Shown here piece by piece: positions 25,917 through 38,011 of a stretch of 64,000 nucleotides of DNA; the stretch's first letter is position 1; the number at the start of each line of letters is the position of its first letter. The notes beneath the pieces are model-generated. The model did no database searches. It had not been told where the DNA came from and saw only the letters and a list, made by a program, of their open reading frames with translations. The DNA comes from Agelaius tricolor. Its lineage: Eukaryota; Chordata; Aves; Passeriformes; Icteridae. The stretch lies in assembly GCA_023055355.1 (NCBI GenBank), contig JALJCS010000001.1, positions 78,346,881-78,410,880 on the forward strand. Direction: 5' to 3'. A program made the position numbers and the translations under genes.

Positions 25917-28900
25917 ATCAGATGTCTCCTGAAGGCACTGGATCATTAGGAAATTTCCCATTACCATAAATTTTAAGCAAAAGTTAACATGCACACATAC
26001 ACAGAAATATATATATATATATATTAGTTGTCACTGGTGTCTTAATAGTGATTTCAGTAATGACTTACCAATACTATGTCTCAAAAATGAAAAAAATACA
26101 CAATTTTAACCTTCCCATGTTAGCTTTCAGTTTGCATCCACCCCTACATAATAAAACACAAATCAAAAACCTGATTACCAAGTTATTCACAACTTTGGCA
26201 TCATGATGAAAAGAATTTTCTCTGAAAATAAAAGATTGACAAAAATATAATTATTACAATGACCTATAGAGTAAATTAATAGTGTCTTTTTTTTACTTCT
26301 GCATTAAATGGAATTTAAATATTGAATGTTTTCTTTTGAGGTAAGGATTCAGAAAACTTGATAGGGCAAAACCAACCTTCTGAAAAACCATGAAATATAT
26401 ATTGGCAAAAACATTGCCTTCTGCTAAAGAAACTTACCTAATAACCGCTTCTTTTCAGGCATCTTCACTTTTACCCTCTGAAGATGTGGCTTATGGAAAT
26501 ATAATAATCCTTATGGTATGTTTGTTAAATGTAAGAAACTATGTTATTTAACTGAATAAATTAAATTCCTTTTCTGTGAAAATAAAAAAGAACTCCAAAT
26601 GTTTGAAGCTTAAAATTCTCTTAAATGTGACCTTATATAATTAAATGCAAGAAAAAGTTTTGAGATCTTGCATCTTTAAGATTTATTAATAAAATCTAAA
26701 ATAGTTTAATACTGGTATTATGGAACCAGGTATAAATGTTTCTTTTGATTTGAATTTGGAAGGTCTAGATAATCGTGCCGTGAGTGCTGAATCACACTGA
26801 GTGTTCAAAAACTATTTTATTCCATAAACTTAAAGATCTGGTACAATTTTATTCCCTCATTTGTGATCTAATTGAGAAAGACCCTAATCATCTATCCAAT
26901 TGAAATAAATTGTGAGAGTCTACCTTTTCTTTAATGACGGAACTTTAGACAGATAAGTGCTAGAGTTTTTATCTTGTAATAAGCCTGGAAATTTTGATTA
27001 CATAGCCTAATCATACAACTTAATGATACAGTTTGAAACCTTAAATCACAAATTATCATACTGTTAGTGCTTGCAATGTCAGTGGGAGCAATTATGAGAA
27101 GGGGAGTAAATTCATGCAGGTAAGATTCCCAGTATCTGTCTTTTAAACCCATGGAAAATGCTAGAAAGTATTTGAAAGATATGGTCCTCAGTTCCAGCTA
27201 CATGAGGAGTCAGCAATGCCTGATATGTTTCTAATATTTAATTCTAAGGATGAAATACATTGCATGAAATCCACTGTGAGCACAAAATTTAAATATTTAG
27301 CATAGGGTTTGTCAGTGCATAATTTAGAAAGGGATTTCTTTTTTTTTTTCTATTTGCTTACTTACTTTTTTCTGTAGAAACACAAGTTCAGTATTTTCTG
27401 ACTTAGCAGGAGGTTTTTCTTTATTCCTTCTAGTCTTTCAAAGGTTCATTGATAGCCAGTAGTTTATTAAATCTTTAATAAATAACATTATAGCTTATCT
27501 CTATAAGCTGAAATCAATACAATGCTGTGAGGATAGCATCATTGTTGACCTTTATGTTTCATATCATTTTTATTAAACTTAGATAACTTAGTAGCTCTTC
27601 ATTCAGAGTCTGAAAATCATTTTATGTAATGAGCATTTAAAACTTTCTCAGAGTAAAAAATCTTCAAGAATAGAAGAATCCACAATGTCAGCTTGTGACT
27701 TAATCTCTTTAGAAATACCTAAACTGAGTACATGAAAATATAAATTAAAAAAATTTTTAAAATTATGTGTATATACAATTTTATTTTATACATATGTAAA
27801 TCTCTTGCCAACATTTGTCTCACAAGCATGGCGTTGAGATGCCAAAATTTTTAAAAGTTTTAGAAATATCTATTACTGTATATATTGAAATGAAATATAA
27901 TTATGGGCCTTGCACTCAGATAAGGACTTGTTGCTACAGAAAAGTTGATAAAGGCCATTAAATTCTTGATTAAATATTTATTAAAAGAGGAGCCTATAGT
28001 GCCATTATTATTTGATTTTTACTCAGACCAAAATTAGGGCTTGGAGAAATATCTGGCTATGGAATACCTATTTTCTGGTTCACTCCAGCATCTCCTGTAA
28101 ATATTTATATTCTCAAAACTACTGGTGCAGCCTCATGTCCAATCAGCTGCTATCTTCCAAGTCTCTGCTCTGTTTTCTTGAGGAGATTATTAGTGTCAAT
28201 TACAACATTTGTATATACACAATACTTTGGAGACAATATTATGACAGTGTTGGGAAAATGAACCCCTCTGTTCTCAGTAGTGTAGAATTAAACTTTGCAA
28301 CATATTGGATGTTACCCTTAACACTGAACTCCCATTATTTCTTGGTCTTCAGTAAGCCAAACATAAAAATTAAAATAGGAGAATCTTATTCAAGATGTCA
28401 AAAGTAACCCTTTCTACAACTGATGTGATAATTTTCCCATCTCCAGGTATGACTACTTTTGTCTAATTAGTAGCAGGTGAGGATCATCCATCATTTATTT
28501 GGCCATTCGCCCCTCTTATGCTTGTCCTGTTCCGTCCAAGCATGTCCTCTGGTACATCACAATAACTTCGAATGCTGCCAGCCTTTGAACACTTTTCTGA
28601 TAACATCCTATGGGCTAATAAAACAGTTGGAGAAAATACTGTTTAGACCACCGCAGGTTACAAAATTTTAGCCAGAAGTTTCTGCTCTCTGTACTGACAA
28701 GTGGAATATGTGTCCCCAGCCCTTAGGTTCAGACACCATTATATAGGGCAGAACCTGGAAAAAAATAAACCAGTTAACAAGTTGGTAAAAGATGCATTTT
28801 CAAGAGTTAGAGGATGCCAAACAACACTATATGACAGTATTTGGCACAAATTCATTGTAGTTTACATTAGCACCTACATTCTGATGGTTTCTCCAATAAT

Positions 28901-29479
28901 TTCTATTCAACTGCTGCCTGTGAAGAAGTACTCATGCAGTACTCTGCAGAAGGGCTGCTTGCAAGAAAGGACACTAGCACAGGCCCTCACAAAGACTTCC
29001 TGTAGATCCTCCTAAAAACTCAGGGTGAGGTAAAAATGAGAATAAAAGGGTAAATAACAAGAAGGGAAAAATTCTAAGCAAAAGACAAAACTGGTACTGT
29101 CCAGTGCTGGACAGAAGTCCAGAAATGAAACTGTTAATTCACCTCTAAATCCAGGGACTGGTGTTTAGTGAGAAACAAAAAAATCATACTTCTATTTTCA
29201 AGACTCTGTCAATAATATTATCCTACAGCCTCCTCTGACTTCCAAAGGTTTCTTCCATAATAAACTTGTGCTTTGTTGTTTCTAGTCAAAGCTGAGGCAG
29301 AAAGCCATGCAAGATGAATGGAAGGGGAAGCAAAGGTCAGAGAAAGATATTTCAATCACATTTTTGCTTTTTAAAAACTAGCTATTAAATAACTTGGTAG
29401 TTTGGTCTATCCTAGGCTATGGCAACAGGGTGATTGTTTAATTTTTCTTTTATATTTTCTGTGATGCTTTTATCAAGTA
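25917..29479. other. AT-rich unique sequence, no gene seen
   Basis: The stretch holds a (AT)9 dinucleotide repeat at 26007-26024 and otherwise unrecognised sequence. The longest open frame, 28012-28407 (131 codons, plus), starts at a TTG codon, has no motif, and is of a length expected about once by chance in 64 kb at this base composition. Confidence 0.55.
26007..26024. repeat. (AT)9 microsatellite
   Basis: Nine uninterrupted AT units, preceded by CA-rich sequence (ACACATACAC). Probably length-polymorphic. Confidence 0.85.
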
Positions 29480-30261
29480 AAAGATGCTGGAGTAGAGATT
29501 CCCCTGCAGCCCTGGTGCAGTCCATGGTGAGGCAGCTGTGCCCCTGCAGCCCATGGAGGTCCATGGGGGAGCAGAGATCCACCTGCAGCCCACAGAAGAT
29601 GCAACACCAGAGCACATGAATTCCTGAAGGAGGTCACCCTGTGGGAAGCCCCTGCAGGAGCAGGCTCCTGTGGCCTATGGAGAGAGGAGCCCACACTGGA
29701 GGAGGTTTCTGGTAGCACTTGTGACCCCATGGGGGACCCAGAGTGGAGCAGCCTGTTCCTGAGGGACTGCACTGTGGGATGAACTCACACTGGAGCAGTT
29801 TGGGAAGAACTGTACCCATAGGAAGGACTCATGGTGGAGCAGTGTGGGGAGGACTCTCTTCTTTGGAAGGGACCCCACCCTGAAGCAAAGGAAGAGTGTC
29901 CTCCCCCTGAGAAAAGGAATGGCAGAGATGCGTCCTGAACTAACCACGGCCCTTCTTCCCTGTCCCCATGTACCACTGTGAGGGAGCAGGCAGAAAAATC
30001 AGGAGTGAACTTGGGTCCAGAAGTAAGAGCAGGGTGAGAAAATGAATTTTCCTATTCTGACTTAATTGATAAAACGTAAAATCCATTTTTCTTCAAATGG
30101 AGTTTGCTTTGCCCATGACAGTCACTGCTGAGTGATCTCTCCCTGTCCTTATCTCAACCCACAAGACTTTCATTTATTTTCTCCCCTCTCCCTAGCTGAG
30201 AAGGGAAGTGACAGAGCAGCACTAGGTGTGCCCCTGCCATCTGACCAGGGTCAACCCCACA
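29480..30261 (+). mobile_element. Avian ERV-L-type LTR, 3' part of the LTR
   Basis: The plus strand reproduces the layout of a well-known bird ERV-L LTR. First come CCCCTGCAGCCCATGGAGG blocks, then several imperfect copies of a unit built on CACACTGGAGCAG (about 29688, 29742, 29788 and 29834), then TGAGAAAAGGAATGGCAGAG. Next are TTTGCTTTGCCCATGACAGT and GTGATCTCTCCCTGTCCTTA, and a U5 end GACCAGGGTCAACCCCACA finishing in CA at 30261. The poly(A) signal region (30050-30080) is decayed, with GATAAA-like sequence instead of AATAAA. I could not place a TG start or a target duplication, so the left edge is approximate. Minus-strand open frames over 29412-29976 follow the internal repeats and low stop density and are not genes. 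No internal retroviral region is attached. Confidence 0.85.
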
Positions 30262-31789
30262 TAATCTTAAAAAATTTCTAGGCTCCAGTAAATATTTAAA
30301 TACTTGTATTCCAGAAGCTTACAGTATGAAATTCCAACAAAGTTCCCTGAGAAGTAATTGCTAAAAGAGAAATCTTTTCACGGTTCACTGTGAGAAAAAT
30401 CTCATTAAAACAGATGCTTTAATGTGTTTAGTCACAGGTAGTTACATACATATTTTCCTTACTCTGTGAAGATAATGGTAAGGAAGTACTCTACAATCTG
30501 TGTGTAATATTAGGATTTTATAGATACAAAAATGAGAGAGAAAGGGCTAATTCACCTTCAGTATTTCAGATGGACTATAAAATGTGTTTAATATATTTTG
30601 GTCTGTTCTTTTTGTATTAGCTTACATTTTGGGTTGGCCATCTACTCCATTTCCATAGATAAGGGTTCTGGAATTTTATTCTATTTAAAACGAAGGAAGA
30701 AAAAGAAGAGATTTTATAGACCTTTCAGCAGTCTTTGCAAAGACATCAATCTGACCTGAATTCTTTTCTACCTTACAATTTGTGTTACCTGTGTTTCCCT
30801 CATAGATCAGTGTTAAAACTCCTCTTGGATTTCTGGATCAGACTTTGAATGATTTTCAGGCATAATGTTATACAAAGGCTGCTAAAAATACAAATAATAT
30901 ATGTCTACTACTTCAACTCTGCAGGACACATTTGAGATACATAAATACTATTTTTATATGATTTTTCTTAGATTGAACTATGAACAGTTACTAGTGAGCA
31001 AATTTTAAGACTGGTTGAATTTTTATATGCTTAACAGTAGTATTTCTGCAGAGACATAATGAAGATTTCAGTCCCGATATCCTAAATCTTTATTTTACAC
31101 ATTTTTAGGAGCTTTATGGTCTATGATATTTCATTGTTCAGTAGGGGCCTGAAGGCAGTAGGCATCTTTGCAGTGATTTTAATGAGCTTTGGGTCAACTT
31201 TATTATATTCTGGGAAAATAGAGTATTCCTAGGTGACAATACAAATCTAGATTTTGAGTAAAAGCAGATTTTCAAAGAAGTTAAGGCTAGAAATTATGAT
31301 GATAATTTAATTTTCTGTTCCATATAACTATAATATCACACACAAATTACTACATCAAACCATGTGGGAATTATTGAACGTAACCAATATAAAAGAAGAT
31401 TGTAAAAGGGATTGTGGAGAAAATGAAGAAAATGGACAGAGAGAGAAATCAAGTTGTTAGGAGCTGATAAAAATGGAACTCCTCAAATGGTCTTCCTTAC
31501 AAGGAAGGAATTTTATCCATATTCCAGGTAAAATTTTTGTGGCAGCATCTAGACTATGCACATACACACTCCAAGTTCTACTCTTATCAATATGGACCAG
31601 GAATCATCATGAACATCCCAAAAAGTACCGTAACAGTCATCCAGACTTATCTGGATGGGAAAATTCAGGAATTTCTGTCTCTTACAGTATCTCAAATATT
31701 AACCTATAAGGCAGAAGTAATAAACTTGATACTTTAGATCCCTCCCACCTGAATATTGTCCAATACTTTAAAGAATGAGATGTGACGTT
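30262..31789. other. AT-rich unique sequence, no gene seen
   Basis: No exon or repeat was recognised. Sequence just left of 31790 might be further decayed CR1, since a CR1 fragment begins there, but I could not align it. Confidence 0.5.
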
Positions 31790-32130
31790 GAGGAACGTGG
31801 GAAAAGGAAAAGATGAAAATAGCAGGATTTGCAGCCCTAATTATCAGGAGAAAAAAAACTTTGACCTGTTCAGGCATCTTCTTGGAAGAGGTCTGTGAGA
31901 TAAACTCCTGGAAGTGAGCCCAAGAGAGCTGGCTAATTTTAAAGGATGATCTCTTTAAAGTTTAAGAATGAACGATTCTGAAATACATAAAAAACAACAG
32001 AAAGGCAGCAGGACGTCTTCATGGACAAACAAGAAGCTCCTGATAAAACCCCAAAGAGATATATAAGTGGGAGCAGGGTCAGGTCATACAGTCAGAAATC
32101 AAGAGCAGTGTCAAAATTGTCACCTCCAAA
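31790..32130 (+). pseudogene. CR1 LINE fragment, endonuclease end and RT linker
   Basis: The plus strand, with frameshifts, reads KIAGFAALI, FDLFRHLL, AQESWLILKDDLF and then the nucleotide block CATGGACAAACAAGAAGCTC, followed by GGGAGCAGGGTCAGGTCA. This follows the CR1 ORF2 linker of the type AQESWLIFKDHLLQAQE...PPWMNKELL...WKQGQV. Several frame changes and stops are present. There is no CR1 3' end, so this is an internal relic like the one at 14.0 kb. Confidence 0.75.
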
Positions 32131-33480
32131 ATATTATACACCTTCACAAAAACTCCCCTACACAGCTATAGAGCCATGAGACTGTATCTTCTTATTTTTT
32201 CTGTGTTTGTGTTTTTTTCTGGTTTAGTCTGCTATGCTATGCTTTGGTGCCAAAACTGTTCCAAGGCCCTTGCAAAGGGCACAGTCACCACTAGAGCCGG
32301 TGTGTCACTGCAGTACTTGCTAGCAGAAAGTCATTTAGGTGCACCAACATCACGGGAAACATTTTGTCTCTCTTCCTGACACTTCAGCTTTCTTTTGAAT
32401 ATCCAGATCTGATATTATTGATTGAGTCTGAGGATTCTAGAATCTTCCTAGAAACAAATTGTATTTTAACTTTCCTAATGGTCAGCCACACAAGCTGATG
32501 GGCAAGCATTCTCCTCTTCCCTGGTAGCCTGTCCATCCCTTGTGTCTTTTCCAACTCAGGCATGAGGTGTGGTACTTACAAAGGCTTGTGGGATAACTCT
32601 AAACCTCAGGACATTTGTGATCAGCAGTGACACTGATAGGGAATGCCATTTTTTGCCCTTCTTGTACTTCCTGGAGAGTGAGGAAAACAATGTTTTCATT
32701 TATCTTCTTGTTTCTCTTTGTGACAGAGAATAATTGCTGATACTCAAACAGTTTTTCACATAGCCAAGAACATACTGATTTTCAAATCAATCATCTCATT
32801 ATAATACAGTTATGTATATAACATATAATGTCCTATAACTTACCCAATGAAATATAAATAAGTAAATAAATTCAATACAATACAAGATCCTATTTTTCTC
32901 TGCACAAAACAAAATGTTTATTTCTGGGACAAGAGCAATTCAAGCTTATTTATGTTAAATAAATTAAATAGTATTCTGGACTTGGAAAAGAAATGCCCTA
33001 TTGTTTCTTTAAAAGTATATGGTTCTGATATAAAGGTCTAAAGACTTACTTTGACATGATTAAAACTACCTATATATTTGCAATTTTGGTCTCAATAGAA
33101 ATAGTTGCTATTCCATTACATGTAATATGAACTGCTTGGATTCCTGTGACTCAGTGGTGAGTATATAACAAGACAGTTAAATTTAAATTATATCAATTTC
33201 AGGTTAGTTTGGATCAGATTGTGCATTTTTCCAGTATGATTGCTTTTTCCCCCAGTGAAAAATGTATGTAATTTTACATTGTGCATAAATTCCATCATCA
33301 TTTACAGGTTCCCTGCCTTCTCAAAAAGAGATTCCTCTTGCACAACCAGAAGTGCCCCTGAGCTGCATGTGATTTCATGGATGGCAGAATATTGATTTCA
33401 CAACACACACAAGGACATAACTTTGAATTACTCTAAAATTTGAGCTAAATGTGCGAAGAAAATGCTTCCTAACTGGCATT

Positions 33481-33508
33481 AAAAAAAAAAAAGTATATAT
33501 ACATATAC

Positions 33509-33540
<32 letters not shown>

Positions 33541-33690
33541 GCAAAAATATAATAAATAAATATATGTATATGTATCTATATATCCTTATATATATCTATA
33601 TATAGATAAACACATTTATATATTTTCTATCTTATATATATTAATATATATTTATCTAATATGTACATATTAATATTTTTATACTTTTTT
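33481..33690. repeat. TA-rich compound microsatellite
   Basis: Starts with a 12-nt A run, followed by TATATACATA, about ten consecutive AT units, a short ACAC segment, then imperfect TATA, TATCTA and TTATATA words for 150 bp. Such tracts can form cruciforms and are prone to length change and assembly error. Confidence 0.9.
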
Positions 33691-34780
33691 CCCTCACAAA
33701 AGGACCAGTCAGAGATGGGAGCAGAATATGATCATTTGTGCTGTCTGTTTTCTGAGTGCTCCATGTTTCTGCCTGTGTTTTCTGTGCAGCCAATCATATA
33801 AATATTTTCATATATACATTGTGCATATGTGTGCTCTACATGCTTAGGCTTTCTACAGCTTCAACCTGGCTGCACAGAGAAAATGAACATTTACAGGATA
33901 GAAGGAGTTTTGAAATGTATTTGTACAAACATTTCAATGTAAAATTACTTTGGTGAAACGTTTGTAAAATCATTCATTGTGTCTCAATTGATGTTGCAAG
34001 TAATTTGTAATTATGTGGATGTAAAACAGATTATTTGCATTATGTAAAAAAACTGATTTAAGTTCTATTGATTTGAAACTTTCTGTAGTTTTTAAAAGCA
34101 AGAAAGCATATAAATTCTACAACTAATTCTTAGTTTCTGTTAAAGTCAAGCTGTGAATTCCTATTACAATTTTCACATTATCACTCAAAACTGAACAGTA
34201 AAATCAGTAAGAAATTACAAAGGAAGCTCTATATAATCCAACAGAAATTTGATGACCAATGTCTTTAAGATGCATGAATGAGATGAAAGTTAAGACTGTG
34301 AGGAGCTGAAGGGAAAGAATTATTCTATTGTCTAAAATGTGTCTGCAAGACCCATTGACATTTCTTTTTTGTTTACTGTGTTGAAGGTGATCATCTAAAA
34401 CAGATCAAAGTGACAATTCACTTTGTACAAATATACAACTGACTATACCAGGAAAGAACATTTTAATCTTTTTTTCTTTTGTTTGCAACTACTACTCCAG
34501 TAACTTTTGGAGAAAACTGTTTTCTGATGAATTTAGAACAGGTGTTTGAATTAAAATATTAATGAACTCAAAACTATGCTATAATTTAGTTAAAATATGG
34601 ATTCTGGGTCAAGAGCCCCACAGGCAAGGTGAAATGGAGGGTAACCACAAGTGACAGTACATCAGAAAGGGGTACAGCCACAGCAATAGAGAAATTGCTC
34701 TAGGGACAGGCACACATGTAAACCACTGCAGGTGAGCCTTGAATTATGCAGGTGGGAGCATAAGACAGTAAAAAATAAAG

Positions 34781-34796
34781 AAAAAAAAAAAAAAAA
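34781..34796. repeat. A run of 16
   Basis: Uninterrupted A residues directly after AATAAAG. The signal lies too close to the A run, and no gene-like sequence precedes it, so a processed pseudogene tail is not supported. Confidence 0.8.
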
Positions 34797-35071
34797 GAAG
34801 TAGAAAAGTATGAAATGCTTTTGGGTTTGCTAATAAGGATTGTTTAGCATTTAAAAATTGGAAACAGCTCAAGGGTAATAATTATGGATGAAATAAGAGT
34901 AATTTTTTTTAAAATGTTCTGAATTTTTACCTCTTTAACTTCTAACTGCTTGAAAAGGGGTAAGGCAAAAGAAAAGCTCCTCAAAACACCCTTGGTGTAA
35001 TTCTGACCAGAGCAATTTGGAACTTATCTCGGTTAAAATACATTTCTAAGTGGTATGTTATCCTGCTTGGT

Positions 35072-35101
35072 GGGAAAGGGAAAGGGAAAGGGAAAGGGAA
35101 A
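35072..35101. repeat. (GGGAAA)5 microsatellite
   Basis: Five perfect GGGAAA hexamers, pure purine on the plus strand. Five GGG runs spaced by AAA satisfy the basic G-quadruplex pattern, and the mirror symmetry could allow triplex DNA. Function is unknown. Confidence 0.92.
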
Positions 35102-36094
35102 GTATTGAGGCATGTTGCATGTAGATTCTTGCTGTATGTTTGTTGCAGGATTTAAAAATATAATGTATTTCTAGGACTAAATTGCAGATTTGCTGAGTTT
35201 GTATTTTCTACTCACATAACCACTGAACTGAAAAATAAACAATTTCTGTAATTGCCTCTCCATATTAGAGGTATTTTGGTTTTATAATTTCTGTAATTTC
35301 ATTAAAAAAATGAAATTTTTGTAATGAACTGAAATAGTTTTCAGTGTTGTTGGCAGTGTAAAGAAAGCTCTAAGTGTGTCCAAACAAACTGTGCATTCAT
35401 TCTGCTATTTGCAGATTGTTTTTAAAAGGAATATGCTATATTCATTGGTAAAGGCAAAGAAAATAATTCTGGAAATGTATCAGATTTACTGTTTTCCTCA
35501 AGACATCTTAAGTCTTCATTAAACATTGACACCATCCCTACTGGTTTAACAGTCTTTTTGCATTAAATCCTGCCTGTACTAGCTCACTTTGTACTGACAC
35601 ACGGATTCAGCAAGGAGATGTAAATGATTAGGAGATACTTCTTTGTACTACCTTATATCTAACAATATTTGACCCTAGCTTTTCTCTAAGAAATAGTATC
35701 TTGATCCATGTAGTGAATCAAATATGTTCTAGGTCAGAGTTTTATTACAGTCTGAGGCAGCAGTGTCACCTACAAAATGAATAACACATCTTCTGCACTC
35801 TTTACATTTTTGCTGCTATCAGAGCTCTGACCCATGGCCCTTCTGCCCAATACTTAATACATACTGTTCAAAACCCTTGCTTTTGAAAATTTTTTGAAAG
35901 TTCTTGCTTTTGAACAATTGCTGAACAATGTATTTTTTTCATTGATTAAAAAAACCTTAACGAATGTGAGGAACATAACACTCTCCTTAGTTGATAAAGG
36001 AAAAGGGATGTTTCTTCTCACAGCATGAATCCCACTGCTGACATTGCAACAAAAACTTGATAATTTTTTTTTATTATTTTTTTTTAATCAAACT

Positions 36095-36182
36095 GTTTTG
36101 TTATTGGCAGTGATACTGATCTTTCACTTATAAGTGATAAAAACTATAAGTGAAAGATCAGTATCACTGCCAATAACAAAAC
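36095..36182. repeat. Perfect 38-bp inverted repeat with 12-nt loop
   Basis: The left arm 36095-36132 (begins GTTTTGTTATTGG, ends TTTCACTTATA) is the exact reverse complement of the right arm 36145-36182, separated by AGTGATAAAAAC. I found no mismatch over 38 bp, and the pairing stops at once outside the arms (T opposite T at 36094/36183). The left arm runs into a 12-bp palindrome CACTTATAAGTG (36125-36136), and the word TATAAGTG recurs at 36129-36136 and 36145-36152. Neither arm resembles a known transposon end, and no flanking target duplication is visible. It is either a recent template-switch product, a source of hairpin RNA, or an assembly artefact. Confidence 0.93.
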
Positions 36183-38006
36183 TTGGTGACCTAGGTTGTT
36201 GGCTGGAGAATATCACCAAAGCTGTTGTATTTATCTCATGGCAGCAAGATGCCAAGGCAATTGCTGTCCTAGCTTGTCTAGAGATCCCCAGCTCCTCTCC
36301 TGCTTCTCTGAAGCCTCTGTGAATCCAGATCCCTCAGTATTTTTTTTTTCTCTAAAAAGAGCTTGCCCAAACTTACAACTTGCTCTATGATTAGTTTGAT
36401 ATGGAGAAGTTCAATTAGTCCTATTTTTTTCTACCCTTGTCATACAAACTTTAAAAACCTCTCAGAAAGGGGAGGTTTCCACTGTTCCTCCCAGTAAACC
36501 TTCACTGTTAAAATGAAGTCATTCAAAGGATCCAAACTGACATTTCTGGTAAGTGGTATCTTCAGTTCCACTGAATAATATATGGAGCACTTTGGATTGT
36601 GTTCTCTGTCAGTATGAAGCATCCTTGTCCAGGTGAGAACGTCTTTATCAGGCAGTTCAGTCAGGAAGACTAACAGAAATGTTAGTCAGAAGAGAATCCT
36701 GGAGGTTTTTCAGACCAGACTTCTAGCTGGATTTATTGCTAGCACTAGCTGAAGTCAGTCTGTTTTCTCTAGCCAGTGTTTGAGAACTTGCAAAGATGGA
36801 GATAACCCATTCCAAAGAGGCATTACCCTAGTGATTTCCATTTAACTAAAAACTTTCCTAAAATAGAAAGATTTATTCTAGCAAAACAGCAGGAGTAGAG
36901 CTTCTTTGTGATGATGGTTTTGTTGTACCTGTGTGTGTCAAACTGCTCCATATAGGCTGTATGTGTCCAACACAGCCAGTGTATTCTTCATTCAAAGCTA
37001 ATTAAAGGGAAAGAGATGTTTGTATTTTACTTTATCATACCTCAATGGCTAGATGACAGAATTATATTTACCCCTAATGGAAAAATGTTTAATTTATTAA
37101 CTTAGCATGACTGAATATTTATATCAACTTTGTAAAAATAACTGTTATTCAAGTTACTACAGATTTCTCACACTGAAAACTGTGTAAGAATTAACTTGAG
37201 GATTTATCTGGTATCTGGATGTTTTTGACATACTTGTTTCTCTGTCTGATGAATTCTATTATTTATTCAAGAAACAGATGGGATGCCAGTAGGGGCTACA
37301 GGTCAAAATCCCACATTAAACGCTTTTTAGTTTTTTAGATAATGTACTGAACTCTGCTGTTGTCCTAGGACTACTGAAGAATCAAGTCTTTGTCTTTGAA
37401 AAAAAGTAATCCTCTAATGTTGATAAATATTTCCAGATTATTTAAGTTGCAAAATTTCATGGGAAAGAGCTTACATGATGAAATATAGCAGAATCACTTT
37501 CTTTCTGAAATATGTTCCTGTCATTAAGGTTTTCAAACGTGACGCACTTGATTTTTTGAAGGGCTAACGGCAATTTATATTTAATATTCCCCCCATAAAA
37601 CCCAAACAACCAACCAAAAAAAAACCCAAAAAGCCAAACCAAACAAAAAAAACCTAAAAAATAAATTTGGAAACTTTCTTCACACTTTTTGCTCTCATGT
37701 TATAGAAAACCACAAACATCAGCACAGGAGCTTACTCACTATACATAACCATTTTGCCCCTTTTATGAAAAGGCCTAAATTATACGCAGATTAATAAAAT
37801 AGTCAACATGAGAAAAAGGTGCAGAAACCCAAGGAATCTGTACCACCAGATTTTAATAAGAATGAAGAAAGAGAAGCTGTGTGAACACATGGCTGTTTAC
37901 ATTTCCAGTGAGAAAACTGTGATTTCCATGGGTGTAGAAGACATCAGGAGTATTCTGGTTAAAGGAAGGGAGTGGTTGCAATAGAGCCACTAGAATTACA
38001 TATTAT
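36183..38006. other. AT-rich unique sequence, no gene seen
   Basis: No gene recognised. It holds an A/C low-complexity tract at 37596-37662. Small open frames at 36134-36390 partly run through the right arm of the inverted repeat and are not supported. Confidence 0.55.
37596..37662. repeat. A/C low-complexity tract (CCAA, CCAAAC words)
   Basis: About 65 bp of A and C only, apart from a few G and T, with CAACCAACCAAAA and CCAAACCAAAC words. It is the same style of simple sequence as at 24995-25135. Confidence 0.85.
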
Positions 38007-38011
38007 CATGC

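Larger units (their letters stand above)
32131..36094. other. AT-rich unique sequence with simple repeats, no gene seen
   Basis: Contains a TA-rich microsatellite region (33481-33690), an A run (34781-34796) and a (GGGAAA)5 array (35072-35101). A 67-codon open frame at 32176-32379 begins with a hydrophobic stretch but has no upstream support and no recognisable family. The remainder is unassigned. Confidence 0.55.

Noticed and set aside
28012..28407. 131-codon open frame
   Set aside because: It begins at TTG, has no motif or splice context, and about one frame of this length is expected by chance at this base composition.
29412..29976. Overlapping minus-strand open frames rich in Ser, Leu and Pro
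   Set aside because: They are shadows of the repeated units of an ERV-L LTR read on the wrong strand.
32176..32379. 67-codon frame with a signal-peptide-like start, considered as a small secreted peptide
   Set aside because: It follows directly after a decayed CR1 fragment and does not show the cysteine spacing of a defensin. A hydrophobic start alone is common in T-rich DNA.
34740..34796. AATAAA followed by a 16-nt A run, considered as a processed pseudogene tail
   Set aside because: The signal abuts the A run without the normal 10-30 nt gap, and the preceding sequence has no gene-like content or matching target duplication.
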